Origin: CAWIKY01 sp963836905
GTDB taxonomy: Bacteria > Pseudomonadota > Alphaproteobacteria > Caulobacterales > Hyphomonadaceae
Assembly (NCBI GenBank): GCA_963836905.1
Contig: CAWIKY010000007.1
Location: forward strand, 62,001 to 126,000
Length of the DNA stretch: 64,000 nucleotides
Reading direction: 5' to 3'
Within the stretch, counting starts at the first letter, position 1. Each line of letters starts with the position of its first letter. The position numbers were made by a program, and so were the translations under genes. This document shows positions 16,838 through 25,045 of the stretch, piece by piece. The notes under the pieces were generated by a model, which searched no databases, was not told the origin of the DNA, and saw only the letters and a program-made list of their open reading frames with translations.

Positions 16838-17079
16838 GGTGTCGTCTCTGAACTATTGGATTGGCAGGAGTGTTGCTGGAGGATCAAGTTATCGTCTGGG
16901 GATGTAGGTACTCACACCCCCAAAAGGTTCGCCGGTCAGCTATTTCTCGGACAAAGTATGTGCCTCTCTGGACTGGCGGCGCGTCGGCTACGAAGATGTG
17001 CGTTACCCTGATCCGGTGCAGGCGGTCCACCGATCAATACCCTCCGGGCGAGACGGTGGGGAGACGTTGCCTCCTTCAT

Positions 17080-17712
17080 TCACTCGCCGCTCGCAGCCGC
17101 TTTTTCCACGGGAAACATGACCTCGTTACGTTTCAGCGGAGCGGGTTTCCATGGCGCATCATAGCCGGCATAGCGCACCGGGCCGGTGATCTCGTAGCCC
17201 TGTTCGTCGATCCAGTCCGTCAAGGCTTCGCGCTGCTCGATCTGGGTTTCCATACGGCCCGCGCCGGAAAAGCGGACGGTGGCTAGCATTTCACCCGGCA
17301 CTTCGCGTAAGGTGACGTCCTCATTGTTGGGAACCGGCAGGGTGTCCATGGTCCACTTGTCCGGCATCACGAATGACACGATCCAGCTATCTTCGCCGCT
17401 GGGTGTCTGGGTGACCGGGGCGGTCATGTCGATCTTTTGCGACGGGGTGCGCGTGACCGGCGCTGTCATGTCGATCTTCGTGCGCGCGGTGTTATCGCCG
17501 AAGATGTAACCGGCAAGCGGTTCAAAACCCGAGTTTCCGGCCTGACGCATCGAGCCAGTCACCTCTACCTCAGCAAGGATTTTCGGCTCATACGCCCTGA
17601 TCTCGAACTTGCCGTCCTTGACGATGACCTCGTGATCCGGCGTCTCCTGCGCCGCCGCGCTCATCGGCGCGACCAGAAGGGAGGTGAACAGGGCAATGAA
17701 GACAAGGCGCAT
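17080..17712 (-). CDS. Secreted SOUL haem-binding family protein
   Basis: 210 residues with a signal peptide (MRLVFIALFTSLLVAPMSAAA-Q). The body matches the SOUL/HEBP family, starting VIVKDGKFEIRAYEPKILAE. The conserved KIDMTAPVT occurs twice, 15 residues apart, as in many bacterial SOUL proteins (one copy before and one after a short loop). The C-terminus has RYAGYDAPWKP and NEVMFPVE. Family members bind haem or tetrapyrroles; the role in bacteria is unclear. Start at 17712 is fixed by the signal peptide. It lies downstream of the detached adhC tail. Confidence 0.87.
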   Translation of the reverse strand: MRLVFIALFTSLLVAPMSAAAQETPDHEVIVKDGKFEIRAYEPKILAEVEVTGSMRQAGNSGFEPLAGYIFGDNTARTKIDMTAPVTRTPSQKIDMTAPVTQTPSGEDSWIVSFVMPDKWTMDTLPVPNNEDVTLREVPGEMLATVRFSGAGRMETQIEQREALTDWIDEQGYEITGPVRYAGYDAPWKPAPLKRNEVMFPVEKAAASGE

Positions 17713-17816
17713 GGGTGTGGCTCCGTAAGCGTCTGAGTCTATACGCGCCCGGCCTGCCTTGGGTTCACATGCAACCTGTTGGGTCTGGAACACGGGGCAC
17801 CGTTCAATACACCACC

Positions 17817-17911
17817 ACCGACCGGATGCTTTCGCCGGCATGCATGAGGTCGAAGGCGGTATTTATGTCATCCAGAGGCATGGTGTGGGTGATGAGGCTG
17901 TCGATATCGAT
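17817..17911 (-). repeat. Detached adhC 3'-end copy
   Basis: Read on the minus strand, the 95 bp encode IDIDSLITHTMPLDDINTAF then DLMHAGESIRSVV, continuing past the repeat to VY and a TGA. This is a perfectly good ADH class III C-terminus with nothing of the gene upstream. It matches 18382-18476 at 86 of 95 positions by my alignment. Confidence 0.9.
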
Positions 17912-17925
17912 ACAATCAGAATTGA

Positions 17926-17958
17926 CTGATCCCCACCTCTAAAGGAGATAGGGATCAG
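17926..17958. terminator. Inverted repeat between the small payload ORF and the detached adhC tail
   Basis: CTGATCCC (17926-17933) pairs with GGGATCAG (17951-17958) over 8 bp, with an inner CCTCT/AGGAG pairing. It lies about 27 bp past the stop of the 94-residue ORF. It has no clear T-run, so it may be a terminator or the boundary of the inserted segment. Confidence 0.45.
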
Positions 17959-17984
17959 GGGCTATCGATAAGTCGGCCAACGGT

Positions 17985-18269
17985 TTACTTATCGGGTCCG
18001 TCTTCTGGCATCACCTTACCTCTCGCAGAGAGGGTCATACAAGCAGTTTTATCAAATATGGCAATATAGTCTGCCCAGTAAAGTACCTCATAGTCTTCTC
18101 CCAACGCGTCTTCTGGCAATCTGCTTTCGATATCTAACCATATTTTCTTACTCATGCGCTCCTGTCCATACCAGCATTTGAGCAGCTTTTCTCTCGATAC
18201 TTCAGCAAAACCCTTGTAGACGAATTCGTCGATAAAGTCTTGCAGGGCCGCTTCATGTCGCTTGTTCAT
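17985..18269 (-). CDS. Small unknown protein carried between the two adhC tails
   Basis: 94 residues from the ATG at 18269, which has GGAG at a 6-base spacing; the ATG at 18275 would have the site touching it. The protein is acidic and aromatic-rich (FIDEFVYKGFAEVSREKLLK; ALGEDYEVLYWADYIAIF) with no signal peptide, membrane span or recognisable motif. It is AT-richer than its neighbours. It is codirectional with adhC and has its own promoter at 18315-18343. Its position between duplicated gene ends marks it as cargo. Function unknown; a single-gene immunity or modifier protein would be a guess. Confidence 0.6.
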   Translation of the reverse strand: MNKRHEAALQDFIDEFVYKGFAEVSREKLLKCWYGQERMSKKIWLDIESRLPEDALGEDYEVLYWADYIAIFDKTACMTLSARGKVMPEDGPDK

Positions 18270-18314
18270 TTTCATCTCCGTTGCAGTGGTGCGCTGACGT
18301 TCGCCAGCACCAAA

Positions 18315-18343
18315 AGAATATGCTTTTTCCCACTAAATGTCAA
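18315..18343 (-). promoter_or_regulatory. Sigma-70-like promoter for the 94-residue payload gene
   Basis: On the minus strand, TTGACA (18343-18338) and TATTCT (18320-18315) are separated by exactly 17 bp in an AT-rich stretch. The start codon lies 45 bp downstream. It indicates that the cargo gene is expressed independently of adhC. Confidence 0.65.
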
Positions 18344-18368
18344 TTTATAGGAGTAAGTTTCTTTTTTC

Positions 18369-19484
18369 TCAGTAAATTATTACCGACCGGATGCTTTCGC
18401 CGGCATGCATGAGGTCGAAGGCCGAGTTGATATCGTCCAGAGGCATGGTGTGGGTAATGAGGCTGTCAATGTCGATCCGCCCATCCATGTACATGTCAAC
18501 GATACGCGGCACATCGGTTCGCCCGCGCGCGCCCCCGAATGCAGAGCCGCGCCAGTTGCGCCCCGTCACGAGCTGGAAGGGCCGGGTCGAGATTTCCGCG
18601 CCCGCCGGGGCCACGCCGATAATAATACTGGTGCCCCAGCCCTTGTGGCAGCATTCCAGCGCTGCGCGCATGACATCGACATTGCCGATGCACTCGAAGG
18701 AATAATCCGCGCCGCCGCCGGTCAGCTCAACGAGGTGTCCGACGAGGCCGTCACGCCCGTCATGATCCTTCGGGTTGACGAAATGCGTCATCCCGAATTT
18801 GCGCGCCATAGTCTCGCGCGCGGGATTGAGATCGACGCCAACAATCTGGCGCGCGCCCGCCATGCGCAGGCCCTGAATGACGTTGAGCCCGATCCCGCCA
18901 AGGCCGAAGACGACGGCGGTCGAATCCGGCTCGACCTTTGCGGTATAGATCACCGCGCCAATGCCGGTCGTCACGCCGCAGCCGATATAGCAGATCTTGT
19001 CGAAAGGCGCGTCCTTGCGGACATTTGCCAGCGAAATCTCTGGCAGGACGGTGAAGTTCGAGAACGTCGAACAGCCCATGTAATGAAGAAGCTTTTCGCC
19101 CTTGTAGGAAAAGCGCGACGTACCGTCAGGCATGACGCCCTTGCCCTGGGTTGCCCGCACGCGCTGGCAGAGGTTGGTTTTCGGATTGAGGCAGTACTCG
19201 CAAGTGCGGCATTCGGCCGTGTAAAGCGGAATCACGTGGTCGCCGGGCTGAAGGCCTGTGACGCCGGGGCCGACTTCGCGCACAATGCCCGCCCCCTCAT
19301 GGCCGAGCACGGCGGGGAAAGCCCCCTCAGGATCATCACCCGACAGCGTGAAAGCATCGGTATGGCAGACGCCAGTGGCCTTGATCTCGACAAGCACTTC
19401 GCCCGCCTTCGGACCCTCCAGATCAAGCTCGACAATTTCCAGCGGCTTGCCAGCTTCAAACGCTACGGCGGCTCTGGTTTTCAT
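18369..19484 (-). CDS. adhC: S-(hydroxymethyl)glutathione dehydrogenase / class III alcohol dehydrogenase
   Basis: 371 residues from the ATG at 19484; the frame is open further upstream but the family starts at MKTRAAVAFE. Catalytic zinc ligands are in GVCHTD and GHEGAG. The structural zinc site is CRTCEYCxxxxxxxC, and NAD binding is through GLGGIGLN. The enzyme oxidises S-hydroxymethylglutathione to S-formylglutathione in formaldehyde detoxification, feeding fghA. The C-terminus ends SIRSVIIY, encoded by a tail that differs from the detached copy at 17817-17911 (SVVVY). The gene is therefore probably a hybrid of resident body and incoming tail. Confidence 0.94.
   Translation of the reverse strand: MKTRAAVAFEAGKPLEIVELDLEGPKAGEVLVEIKATGVCHTDAFTLSGDDPEGAFPAVLGHEGAGIVREVGPGVTGLQPGDHVIPLYTAECRTCEYCLNPKTNLCQRVRATQGKGVMPDGTSRFSYKGEKLLHYMGCSTFSNFTVLPEISLANVRKDAPFDKICYIGCGVTTGIGAVIYTAKVEPDSTAVVFGLGGIGLNVIQGLRMAGARQIVGVDLNPARETMARKFGMTHFVNPKDHDGRDGLVGHLVELTGGGADYSFECIGNVDVMRAALECCHKGWGTSIIIGVAPAGAEISTRPFQLVTGRNWRGSAFGGARGRTDVPRIVDMYMDGRIDIDSLITHTMPLDDINSAFDLMHAGESIRSVIIY
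18382..18476 (-). repeat. adhC 3'-end repeat, copy joined to the gene
   Basis: 95 bp of the adhC coding end. Seven of the nine differences from the detached copy are silent or conservative changes. Upstream of 18476 the gene continues while the other copy stops matching. Confidence 0.9.
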
Positions 19485-19512
19485 ATCGGGGACTTCCTGT
19501 GCTTTTGACCAG

Positions 19513-21319
19513 CTAGTACTTGACGTTCCCGGCGTCGATTTCCTGCTTGAGGTCGGGTGTAAGAGGCTCGAAACGATCGCTGCCCGGTCGCCGCACGAAG
19601 ACCGGCTCGTCGATCTCGTCGAGCGAGTAGCCTTCTTTGACCAGGTCCACCTTCTTGTATTTGAACGTGCCTGTGGTTTCCGCATCGGCCTGCAGGCGAA
19701 GGAAGATCGGCCGGGCATAGACGGGCAGCTCGCGGTCGACGTGGGCGGCGAGCGCCGTCATGTCCAGGTTATTAACATCGGCTGTGATGGCCGCCATTCC
19801 GGCGCGTCCGTCAGTTTCCGGCATTCTTACACCGTAGACATTGGCGTGCTGAATTCCGGCATGACGCAGCAAGGCCTCGCTGACCTCGTTGGTCGCGACA
19901 TTCTCTCCTTTCCAGCGAAAGGTGTCGCCGATCCGGTCAACGAAGTAGAAATAGCCCAGCTCATCCTTCTTCATGAGATCACCGGTGCGAAACCACATGT
20001 CACCGGTTTCGAAGACATCGCGCATGATCTTCTTCTCGGTCTGCGCCGCATCATTATAGCCTTCGAAATCGCTGGCGGGCTTCGTCGGTTATTTGACCAA
20101 GCGCTTCACCGACCTCATCAGGCGCGGCTTCAATACAAAAACCTGCATCGTTGCGGATGGGTGTTTCGGCCGGGATATCGAACCGGACGATCTTCGTGTT
20201 GAATTTCTTTTCCAGGTATTTCGGGATGCGACCGACCGCGCCGACCTTTCCATCGAAGTTGACAAAAGAAACATTGCCTTCGGTCGAGCCGTAAAATTCG
20301 ACTAGATGCTCGATGCCGAAACGGTCCTCGAAGGCTTGCCAGACATCAGCGCGCAACCCGTTGCCAAAACCGGTTCGTATCTGATGCTTGCGCTCGGCCG
20401 GATGTGGAGGCGTATTGAGGAGATAGCGGCAAAGCTCACCGATATAAACGAATGCGGTCGCGCCTTCGGTAACAGCTTCTTCCCAGAACTGGGTGGCCGA
20501 GAACCTCTGGCGAAGGATGAGACTGGCACCGCTCAAAAGAGCCTGTCCGACGCCGCATATGCCGCCCGTTCCGTGGTACAGGGGCAAGGTGAGGTAGATG
20601 CGGTCGCGCGGCGTAATCTTGCAGGGTGAAATGAAGCTGCGCATCATGCCTGTGGTGCGGGCATGGGTCAGCTTTGCCGCTTTCGGCAGGCCGGTCGTTC
20701 CGGACGTGTAGACATAGAGGCACAGCGCAGACGCCTTCATGCCCTTGCGGACATCGCGGGACGGGCGGCCCTTCGGCATGGCTTTCAGAACCGGTTCGAG
20801 AGCGCGCGCTGCGTTCATGCGACCACCGAATGACCAGCGCGGCACAGCCTTGACGGATGACGACGGGTCCATCTCGTCCGCGCTCTGCAGACTGGCAGCC
20901 AGTTCGTGCCCGACGATCAGGGCCTTTGCGTCAGCGATCGCGATGCAATGCGCCAAACCCTTGCCCTGCAGATTGGTATTTACCAGAGCCGTAACGACCC
21001 CGACCTTTGCAAGGCCCAGCCAGCAGGCAATGTATTCGGGCCGGTTTTCCATAAAGAGGGCGACGCAATCACCCTGTTTGAGGCCCTGATCCAGCGCCCA
21101 GTGGGCAAAGCTGTTGGCTATCGCGTCGAGTTCGCCATAGCCGATGAGCTTGTTCTCAAAGCGGATCGCGACACTGGACCTGTGAGCGTCCACCGCCCGC
21201 TCAAAGTCGTCGCCAACCAGAAAGTCGCCGTCCGGGTCGACCGCCGAAAGCCATTTCATCGTGCCGCGAAGACCGGACGTAAACGTGATCTCACGTTTGG
21301 CAGTGTCGATAAAACCCAT
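19513..21319 (-). pseudogene. Long-chain acyl-CoA synthetase (FadD6/FATP-like), one frameshift
   Basis: ATP-dependent CoA ligase of the ANL superfamily, about 600 residues when joined. The N-terminal frame (21319 down to 20054) has the P-loop YTSGTTGLPKAAKLTHA, the YHGTGG motif and FYGSTEGN. The C-terminal frame (to 19513) has MWFRTGDLMKKDELGYFYFVDR, RWKGENVATNEV and the lysine region TGTFKYKKVDLVKEGY. An extra base in the AAA run at 20066-20068 breaks the frame between QRF and EGYNDAAQTEKK; removing it gives a seamless protein. The family activates very-long- or long-chain fatty acids, often coupled to uptake. It is 28 bp upstream of adhC on the same strand. Confidence 0.88.
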
Positions 21320-21446
21320 ATCGCGGTCTCCGTCAGATGTCTGGTGTGTTACCCCTCAGACTAGACCGCCCGCCACGCAGATAAAAGCGCAGCGAGCGGT
21401 ATTTGCTTATGAAAAGGACAATCGCCGTGATTTGCCTGTAATCAGG

Positions 21447-21674
21447 TCAGGGCGTGGTCTCGTCTCCGTCCGAGAGATCATTCGCCAACTCTTCTGTCTC
21501 GCGGGCCACCTCGCCGGCAACTTCGGCTGTCTCGTCGGCCGCCTGACCGAGCAGCACGTCCATACGTGCACCTGCACCTTCAAAGGATCCTGTCGTGATG
21601 CGAAAGAAGAGCAGCAGCACCAGAAATACGAACATCAGAATGACGAACAGATGATATAGAGCACGTCCTAGCAT
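21447..21674 (-). CDS. Small single-span membrane protein
   Basis: 75 residues. A strongly hydrophobic segment (YHLFVILMFVFLVLLLFF, about 7-24) is followed by an acidic, alanine/glutamate-rich amphipathic tail (AADETAEVAGEVARETEELA), so a membrane-anchored helix facing one side is likely. No family is recognised. It stands alone between the acyl-CoA synthetase and the AbrB-like ORF. Confidence 0.6.
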   Translation of the reverse strand: MLGRALYHLFVILMFVFLVLLLFFRITTGSFEGAGARMDVLLGQAADETAEVAGEVARETEELANDLSDGDETTP

Positions 21675-21862
21675 GGTAGATTTCCCCTTTGGTCCCCTGG
21701 AGACGCAGATTGCGTGTCCGGACCCTGCATTAAACTTCGTTGAGGGCTACGCGTAAAGCGCAGCGTCGGTTCCAAACCGGCTGAATTGAGAGGGCAATCG
21801 TCGGCGACAGGAAACCGATTGCATGTTATAACACGCGTTCAACGCCTGCCCGGGAGCCTGAC

Positions 21863-22249
21863 ATGACCACGGTAAAGATTCGCAAGATCGGAAATTCTCT
21901 CGGCGTGATCCTGCCCAAGGATGTGCTCGACATGCAGGAGAGAAAGTTGCACATCGATCTACTCAGCACGAGGTATTGCATCACGGTATCGACATACCTT
22001 ACGCGAACTCTCCAGATGACGGGACCGATATGGCCGCTCCGCGTGGCTATCGAAACCCCGCATGATGAATCGATAAAGCGAGAAGGTGGCGCGCCCGGCC
22101 ATCGCGATGAGGGGCTATTGCAAAACGTACTAGCGAGGTCGGCAAATGCTTGGAGTTATGGGCCGAAGGTGGTCGCGCTGGCAGCGGGCGATCTGGACGA
22201 AACGGCGTTTGCTGAAAGGCTGCGCGAAGAAACGGAACCGGCGTCATGA
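21863..22249 (+). CDS. AbrB/MazE-type antitoxin N-terminus fused to unrelated sequence
   Basis: The first 28 residues (TTVKIRKIGNSLGVILPKDV followed by LDMQERK) are a clear SpoVT/AbrB DNA-binding half of a MazE/VapB-type antitoxin. From about residue 30 the expected antitoxin pattern is lost. The last 30 codons (GPKVVALAAGDLDETAFAER) have normal chromosomal codon use and look like the end of another gene. The composite may come from a deletion joining an antitoxin remnant to the gene preceding the ArsC-like one. It overlaps the next gene by 4 bp (ATGA). No toxin gene is adjacent. Confidence 0.45.
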   Translation: MTTVKIRKIGNSLGVILPKDVLDMQERKLHIDLLSTRYCITVSTYLTRTLQMTGPIWPLRVAIETPHDESIKREGGAPGHRDEGLLQNVLARSANAWSYGPKVVALAAGDLDETAFAERLREETEPAS

Positions 22250-22595
22250 CCCTCACACTTTATGGGCTCAAGACCTGCGATACGTGTCGCAAGGCCATCA
22301 AGGCACTGCAGGAGTCCGGGCGGGAGGTGGTCTTCGTCGGTCTCCGGGACGATGCCGATCTTGTCGAACGCGACTACCGCAATGGATCGAGGCCGTGGGT
22401 CTTGACACGATTATCAACACACGCTCCACGACCTGGCGGAGCCTTGGTAGAGACGACCAGGCCAAGGCGGCCACCACTGACACGGCGCAGGAACTGCTTG
22501 TCGCATACCCAGCCCTGATTAAGCGTCCGGTGATCGAGACTGGCAATTCTACTCTGGTCGGTTGGACAAAGGACGTTCAGGAGCGGCTCCATTAG
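22246..22595 (+). pseudogene. ArsC/Spx-family (YffB-like) thioredoxin-fold protein, one frameshift
   Basis: The N-terminal frame has MTLTLYGLKTCDTCRKAIKA with a CxxC (Cys11, Cys14). The C-terminal half, in another frame, is LPQWIEAVGLDTIINTRSTT, then WRSL, LLVAYPALIKRPVIE and LVGW. These are the marks of the arsenate-reductase-like YffB group (NxRxTTWR, xxPxLIKRPV). Adding one C after 22373 (GACCTACCG) joins the halves into a protein of about 117 residues. The family is small, cytoplasmic and probably redox-related; true arsenate reduction is not implied. It is convergent with the acyl-CoA dehydrogenase, whose stop is 8 bp away. Confidence 0.8.
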
Positions 22596-22602
22596 ACGCA
22601 GC

Positions 22603-23718
22603 TCATGCGGCGTTTTTCTGTTCAAGGGCGCGAACGAGTTTTTCCTTCCAAAGCTTCGGCGCCCCGGCCTGGACCGCCAGCAGCTTGGCGCGCCGGTAGA
22701 AGAGGTGGCAGTCAACTTCCCATGTGAAGCCCATGCCGCCATGCGTCTGGATGTTTTCCTTGGAGGCAAACCAGAAGGCATCACTGGCGGCGATGCGCGC
22801 GGCAGCTGCAGCTTCGGGAAGCTCGCTGGCATCGGTCGAGAGCGCCCACGCGCCATAATAGGCATTCGAACGGGCCACCTGGTTCTTCACCCAGCCGTCC
22901 GCGAGCTTGTGCTTGATCGCCTGATTGCCGCCGATGGGGCGCCCGAAGGCATAGCGTTGCTTGGCATAATCTGTTGCAATTTCCACCGCCCTGTCAGCGC
23001 CGCCGATCTGCTCGAATGCCAAGAGCACAGCGGCGCGGTCCATCACCTGGTCCAGCAGCATCTCTCCATCACCGGCGCTGCCAAGACGTTCACCCGGCGT
23101 ATTGTCGAAGACGATTTCGGCGTGGCTGCGTGTCGGCTCGAGCGTTGATACGGGTGTGCGCGTCACGCCCGCGCCGTTCAGGTCCACCAGCACGAGCGAG
23201 GCTCCGTTGCCTTCACGCGCAATGACGACTGCATGGGTCGCCACGTCGCCGTCAGTTACAGGAATTTTGGTGCCGCTGACCGTTTTGCCGTCGAACACGG
23301 TCTGCAGCCTCCCCACGTCCGGCGCGCCCGGACCTTCAGAGAGCGCCAGACAGCCGATAACGTCGCCGGCCGCAACACCAGGCAGGACCGCTTTCTTTTG
23401 CGCATCCGAAGCGGCGAGCTTTATGGCTTCGGTGAAAAAATAGACCGTCGAGGAGAACGGGACCGGGGCGAGCGCACGACCCATTTCCTCTGCCAGAACG
23501 CAAACTTCCAGCATGCCCAGGCCCAGGCCGTCATAGTCTTCCGGAATGGCGACACCGAGCCAGCCCATCTCCTTCACACCGTTCCAGACATCCGCGTTGA
23601 ACGCTGTATCCTTGTCGTCAAGAACGGTTCGCACCTTGTCGATGCCGCAGGTTTTCTCGAGAAAGGTGCGGGCCTGATCCTTCAGGTATTTCTGGTCTTC
23701 TGAGAAATCGAAGTTCAT
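22603..23718 (-). CDS. Acyl-CoA dehydrogenase family protein
   Basis: 371 residues from the ATG at 23718 (MNFDFSEDQKYLKDQARTFL). FAD-binding landmarks are CLALSEGPGAPDVG, RYAFGRPIGGNQAIKHKLAD and QTHGGMGFTWEVDCHLFYRR. The catalytic base position cannot be assigned with confidence from eye. Members desaturate acyl-CoA at the alpha-beta bond, passing electrons to ETF. The somewhat short C-terminus is usual for the subgroup that works as one subunit of a heteromer, for example in steroid or branched-acid degradation. No partner subunit is adjacent. Confidence 0.88.
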   Translation of the reverse strand: MNFDFSEDQKYLKDQARTFLEKTCGIDKVRTVLDDKDTAFNADVWNGVKEMGWLGVAIPEDYDGLGLGMLEVCVLAEEMGRALAPVPFSSTVYFFTEAIKLAASDAQKKAVLPGVAAGDVIGCLALSEGPGAPDVGRLQTVFDGKTVSGTKIPVTDGDVATHAVVIAREGNGASLVLVDLNGAGVTRTPVSTLEPTRSHAEIVFDNTPGERLGSAGDGEMLLDQVMDRAAVLLAFEQIGGADRAVEIATDYAKQRYAFGRPIGGNQAIKHKLADGWVKNQVARSNAYYGAWALSTDASELPEAAAAARIAASDAFWFASKENIQTHGGMGFTWEVDCHLFYRRAKLLAVQAGAPKLWKEKLVRALEQKNAA

Positions 23719-23909
23719 GGCGGCGTTCCTTCCCGGATGCATTCTTGTTTCTGCAAGACAGTTTAGCAGCGATACTGCGCAGTGAAAGACTGACGCCGCG
23801 TCAGGCGTGACAGCGTTCGGGGCCGCCAAGTCCTTATGGGCCCGACTTTCACCACTTCCTAACCCGATCAGGCTATGACTGGACGTGCTAGAGATCAGGG
23901 GCAGGCGGT

Positions 23910-24482
23910 ATGGCCAAGGCGGTTTTCCATAAGAATCAGCGCGTTTACGTGAAACCCGTCGGGACATACGCGATCATTGAGCGTGTTATTCCGCAATGGG
24001 TCAAAGGAATGGATGAGCCGCTTCGGGTGTTTTACGATGCGGGCCTCGGGCGGGAATTCGCTGCCGCCGAATTGCTCTCCGAAGACGCGATGAAGGACGA
24101 TACGAGCAGCGAGAGCGATGTTCTGCTCGAGATCTGGCGCATACAGCGCGCGAAGAACCGGTGGGGCACCGATACCGATAACCGCCGTCACCCGTTCCCG
24201 GGCTCGTTTCCCGTGGTGCTGACGGACGAAAACGACTGGGGCGGATGGCGCGTTCCGAGCGCCGAATATGACCGCGATCCGCACCGGATCGAGCATCAGG
24301 CCCGCATCATCGCCAACAGTGTCCAGATGATGAGCTTGATAAAGCGCTTCACAGAGTATGTTGGAGATGCTGCAGAAAACGCGACTGTCGAGATGCAGGA
24401 AATGTCCCGCCACGGAACCAGCATTCTGCGCAACATCTATGACGTTCCTGAAACCCTGCCGAATGAGCTGGCTGCAGAATAG
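23910..24482 (+). CDS. Conserved hypothetical protein, alphaproteobacterial type
   Basis: 190 residues, cytoplasmic, no signal peptide or membrane span. The N-terminal 55 residues (FHKNQRVYVKPVGTYAIIER...) look like a small beta-barrel of the KOW/SH3 kind. The middle has RWGTDTDNRRHPFPGSFPVV, and the C-terminal part is helical (QARIIANSVQMMSLIKRFTE). I know no function. It is divergent from the acyl-CoA dehydrogenase and is followed 44 bp later by the DUF427 gene on the same strand. Confidence 0.65.
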   Translation: MAKAVFHKNQRVYVKPVGTYAIIERVIPQWVKGMDEPLRVFYDAGLGREFAAAELLSEDAMKDDTSSESDVLLEIWRIQRAKNRWGTDTDNRRHPFPGSFPVVLTDENDWGGWRVPSAEYDRDPHRIEHQARIIANSVQMMSLIKRFTEYVGDAAENATVEMQEMSRHGTSILRNIYDVPETLPNELAAE

Positions 24483-24526
24483 CTTGAGCAGCTGGGCTGA
24501 CTGCGAAGGCGCGCTATCTGCGTCGC

Positions 24527-25033
24527 ATGCCACGAACACCCCGCCCTGCCCCGCTTCCCGCCGGTCCCGGTCAGGAAAGCGTCTGGGCCTATCCAAGGCC
24601 TGCCGTCTGCGAGCCTGAACCGTCCAATCTGAAGATCGTCCTGGATGGCCGTGTCCTTGCCGACACCCGCAAGGGATTTCGGACCCTTGAGACCAGCCAT
24701 CCACCGAATTATTACTTTCCGCGAGCCGATGTGGACATGACGCGCCTGCGGGCGAACGCGAGACGCAGCCTGTGTGAATGGAAGGGTCAGGCAAGCTATT
24801 TTGATGTTTTGGCAGACCGCGGCGTACTGCAGGAAACAGGCTGGTCCTATACCTCGCCGACCCGAGCCTTCGAGCCAATCAAGGAGATGATTGCCTTCTA
24901 TGCCGGGCCGTTCGATGGCTGTTTTGTCGATGGCGAGCGCGTGACGGCCCAGCCCGGCGGGTTTTATGGCGGCTGGATCACTTCTTCCGTCGTCGGCCCC
25001 TTCAAGGGTGAGCCCGGCACGATGGGCTGGTAG
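24527..25033 (+). CDS. DUF427 family protein
   Basis: 168 residues. The DUF427 beta-fold is recognised by LKIVLDGRVLADTRKGFRTL (about 35-54), HPPNYYFPRADVDM, CEWKGQASYFDV and GWSYTSPTRAFEPIKEMIAF. The acidic/His/Trp-lined pocket of this family suggests a small-molecule enzyme, but no activity is established to my knowledge. An N-terminal proline-rich stretch (TPRPAPLPAGPGQ) precedes the domain. It is convergent with the CsaA-like gene, 12 bp apart. Confidence 0.85.
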   Translation: MPRTPRPAPLPAGPGQESVWAYPRPAVCEPEPSNLKIVLDGRVLADTRKGFRTLETSHPPNYYFPRADVDMTRLRANARRSLCEWKGQASYFDVLADRGVLQETGWSYTSPTRAFEPIKEMIAFYAGPFDGCFVDGERVTAQPGGFYGGWITSSVVGPFKGEPGTMGW

Positions 25034-25045
25034 ATTGGAGGCCCG

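Noticed and set aside
16838..17079. Search for a small gene or riboswitch between fghA and the SOUL gene
   Set aside because: Only short frames without ribosome sites; no conserved RNA motif that I recognise.
17080..17712. Duplicate KIDMTAPVT motif in the SOUL protein taken as an internal duplication
   Set aside because: Two MTAPVT motifs are normal for the family.
18405..19508. 367-codon plus-strand frame over adhC
   Set aside because: Shadow of adhC; the minus strand encodes all zinc and NAD motifs.
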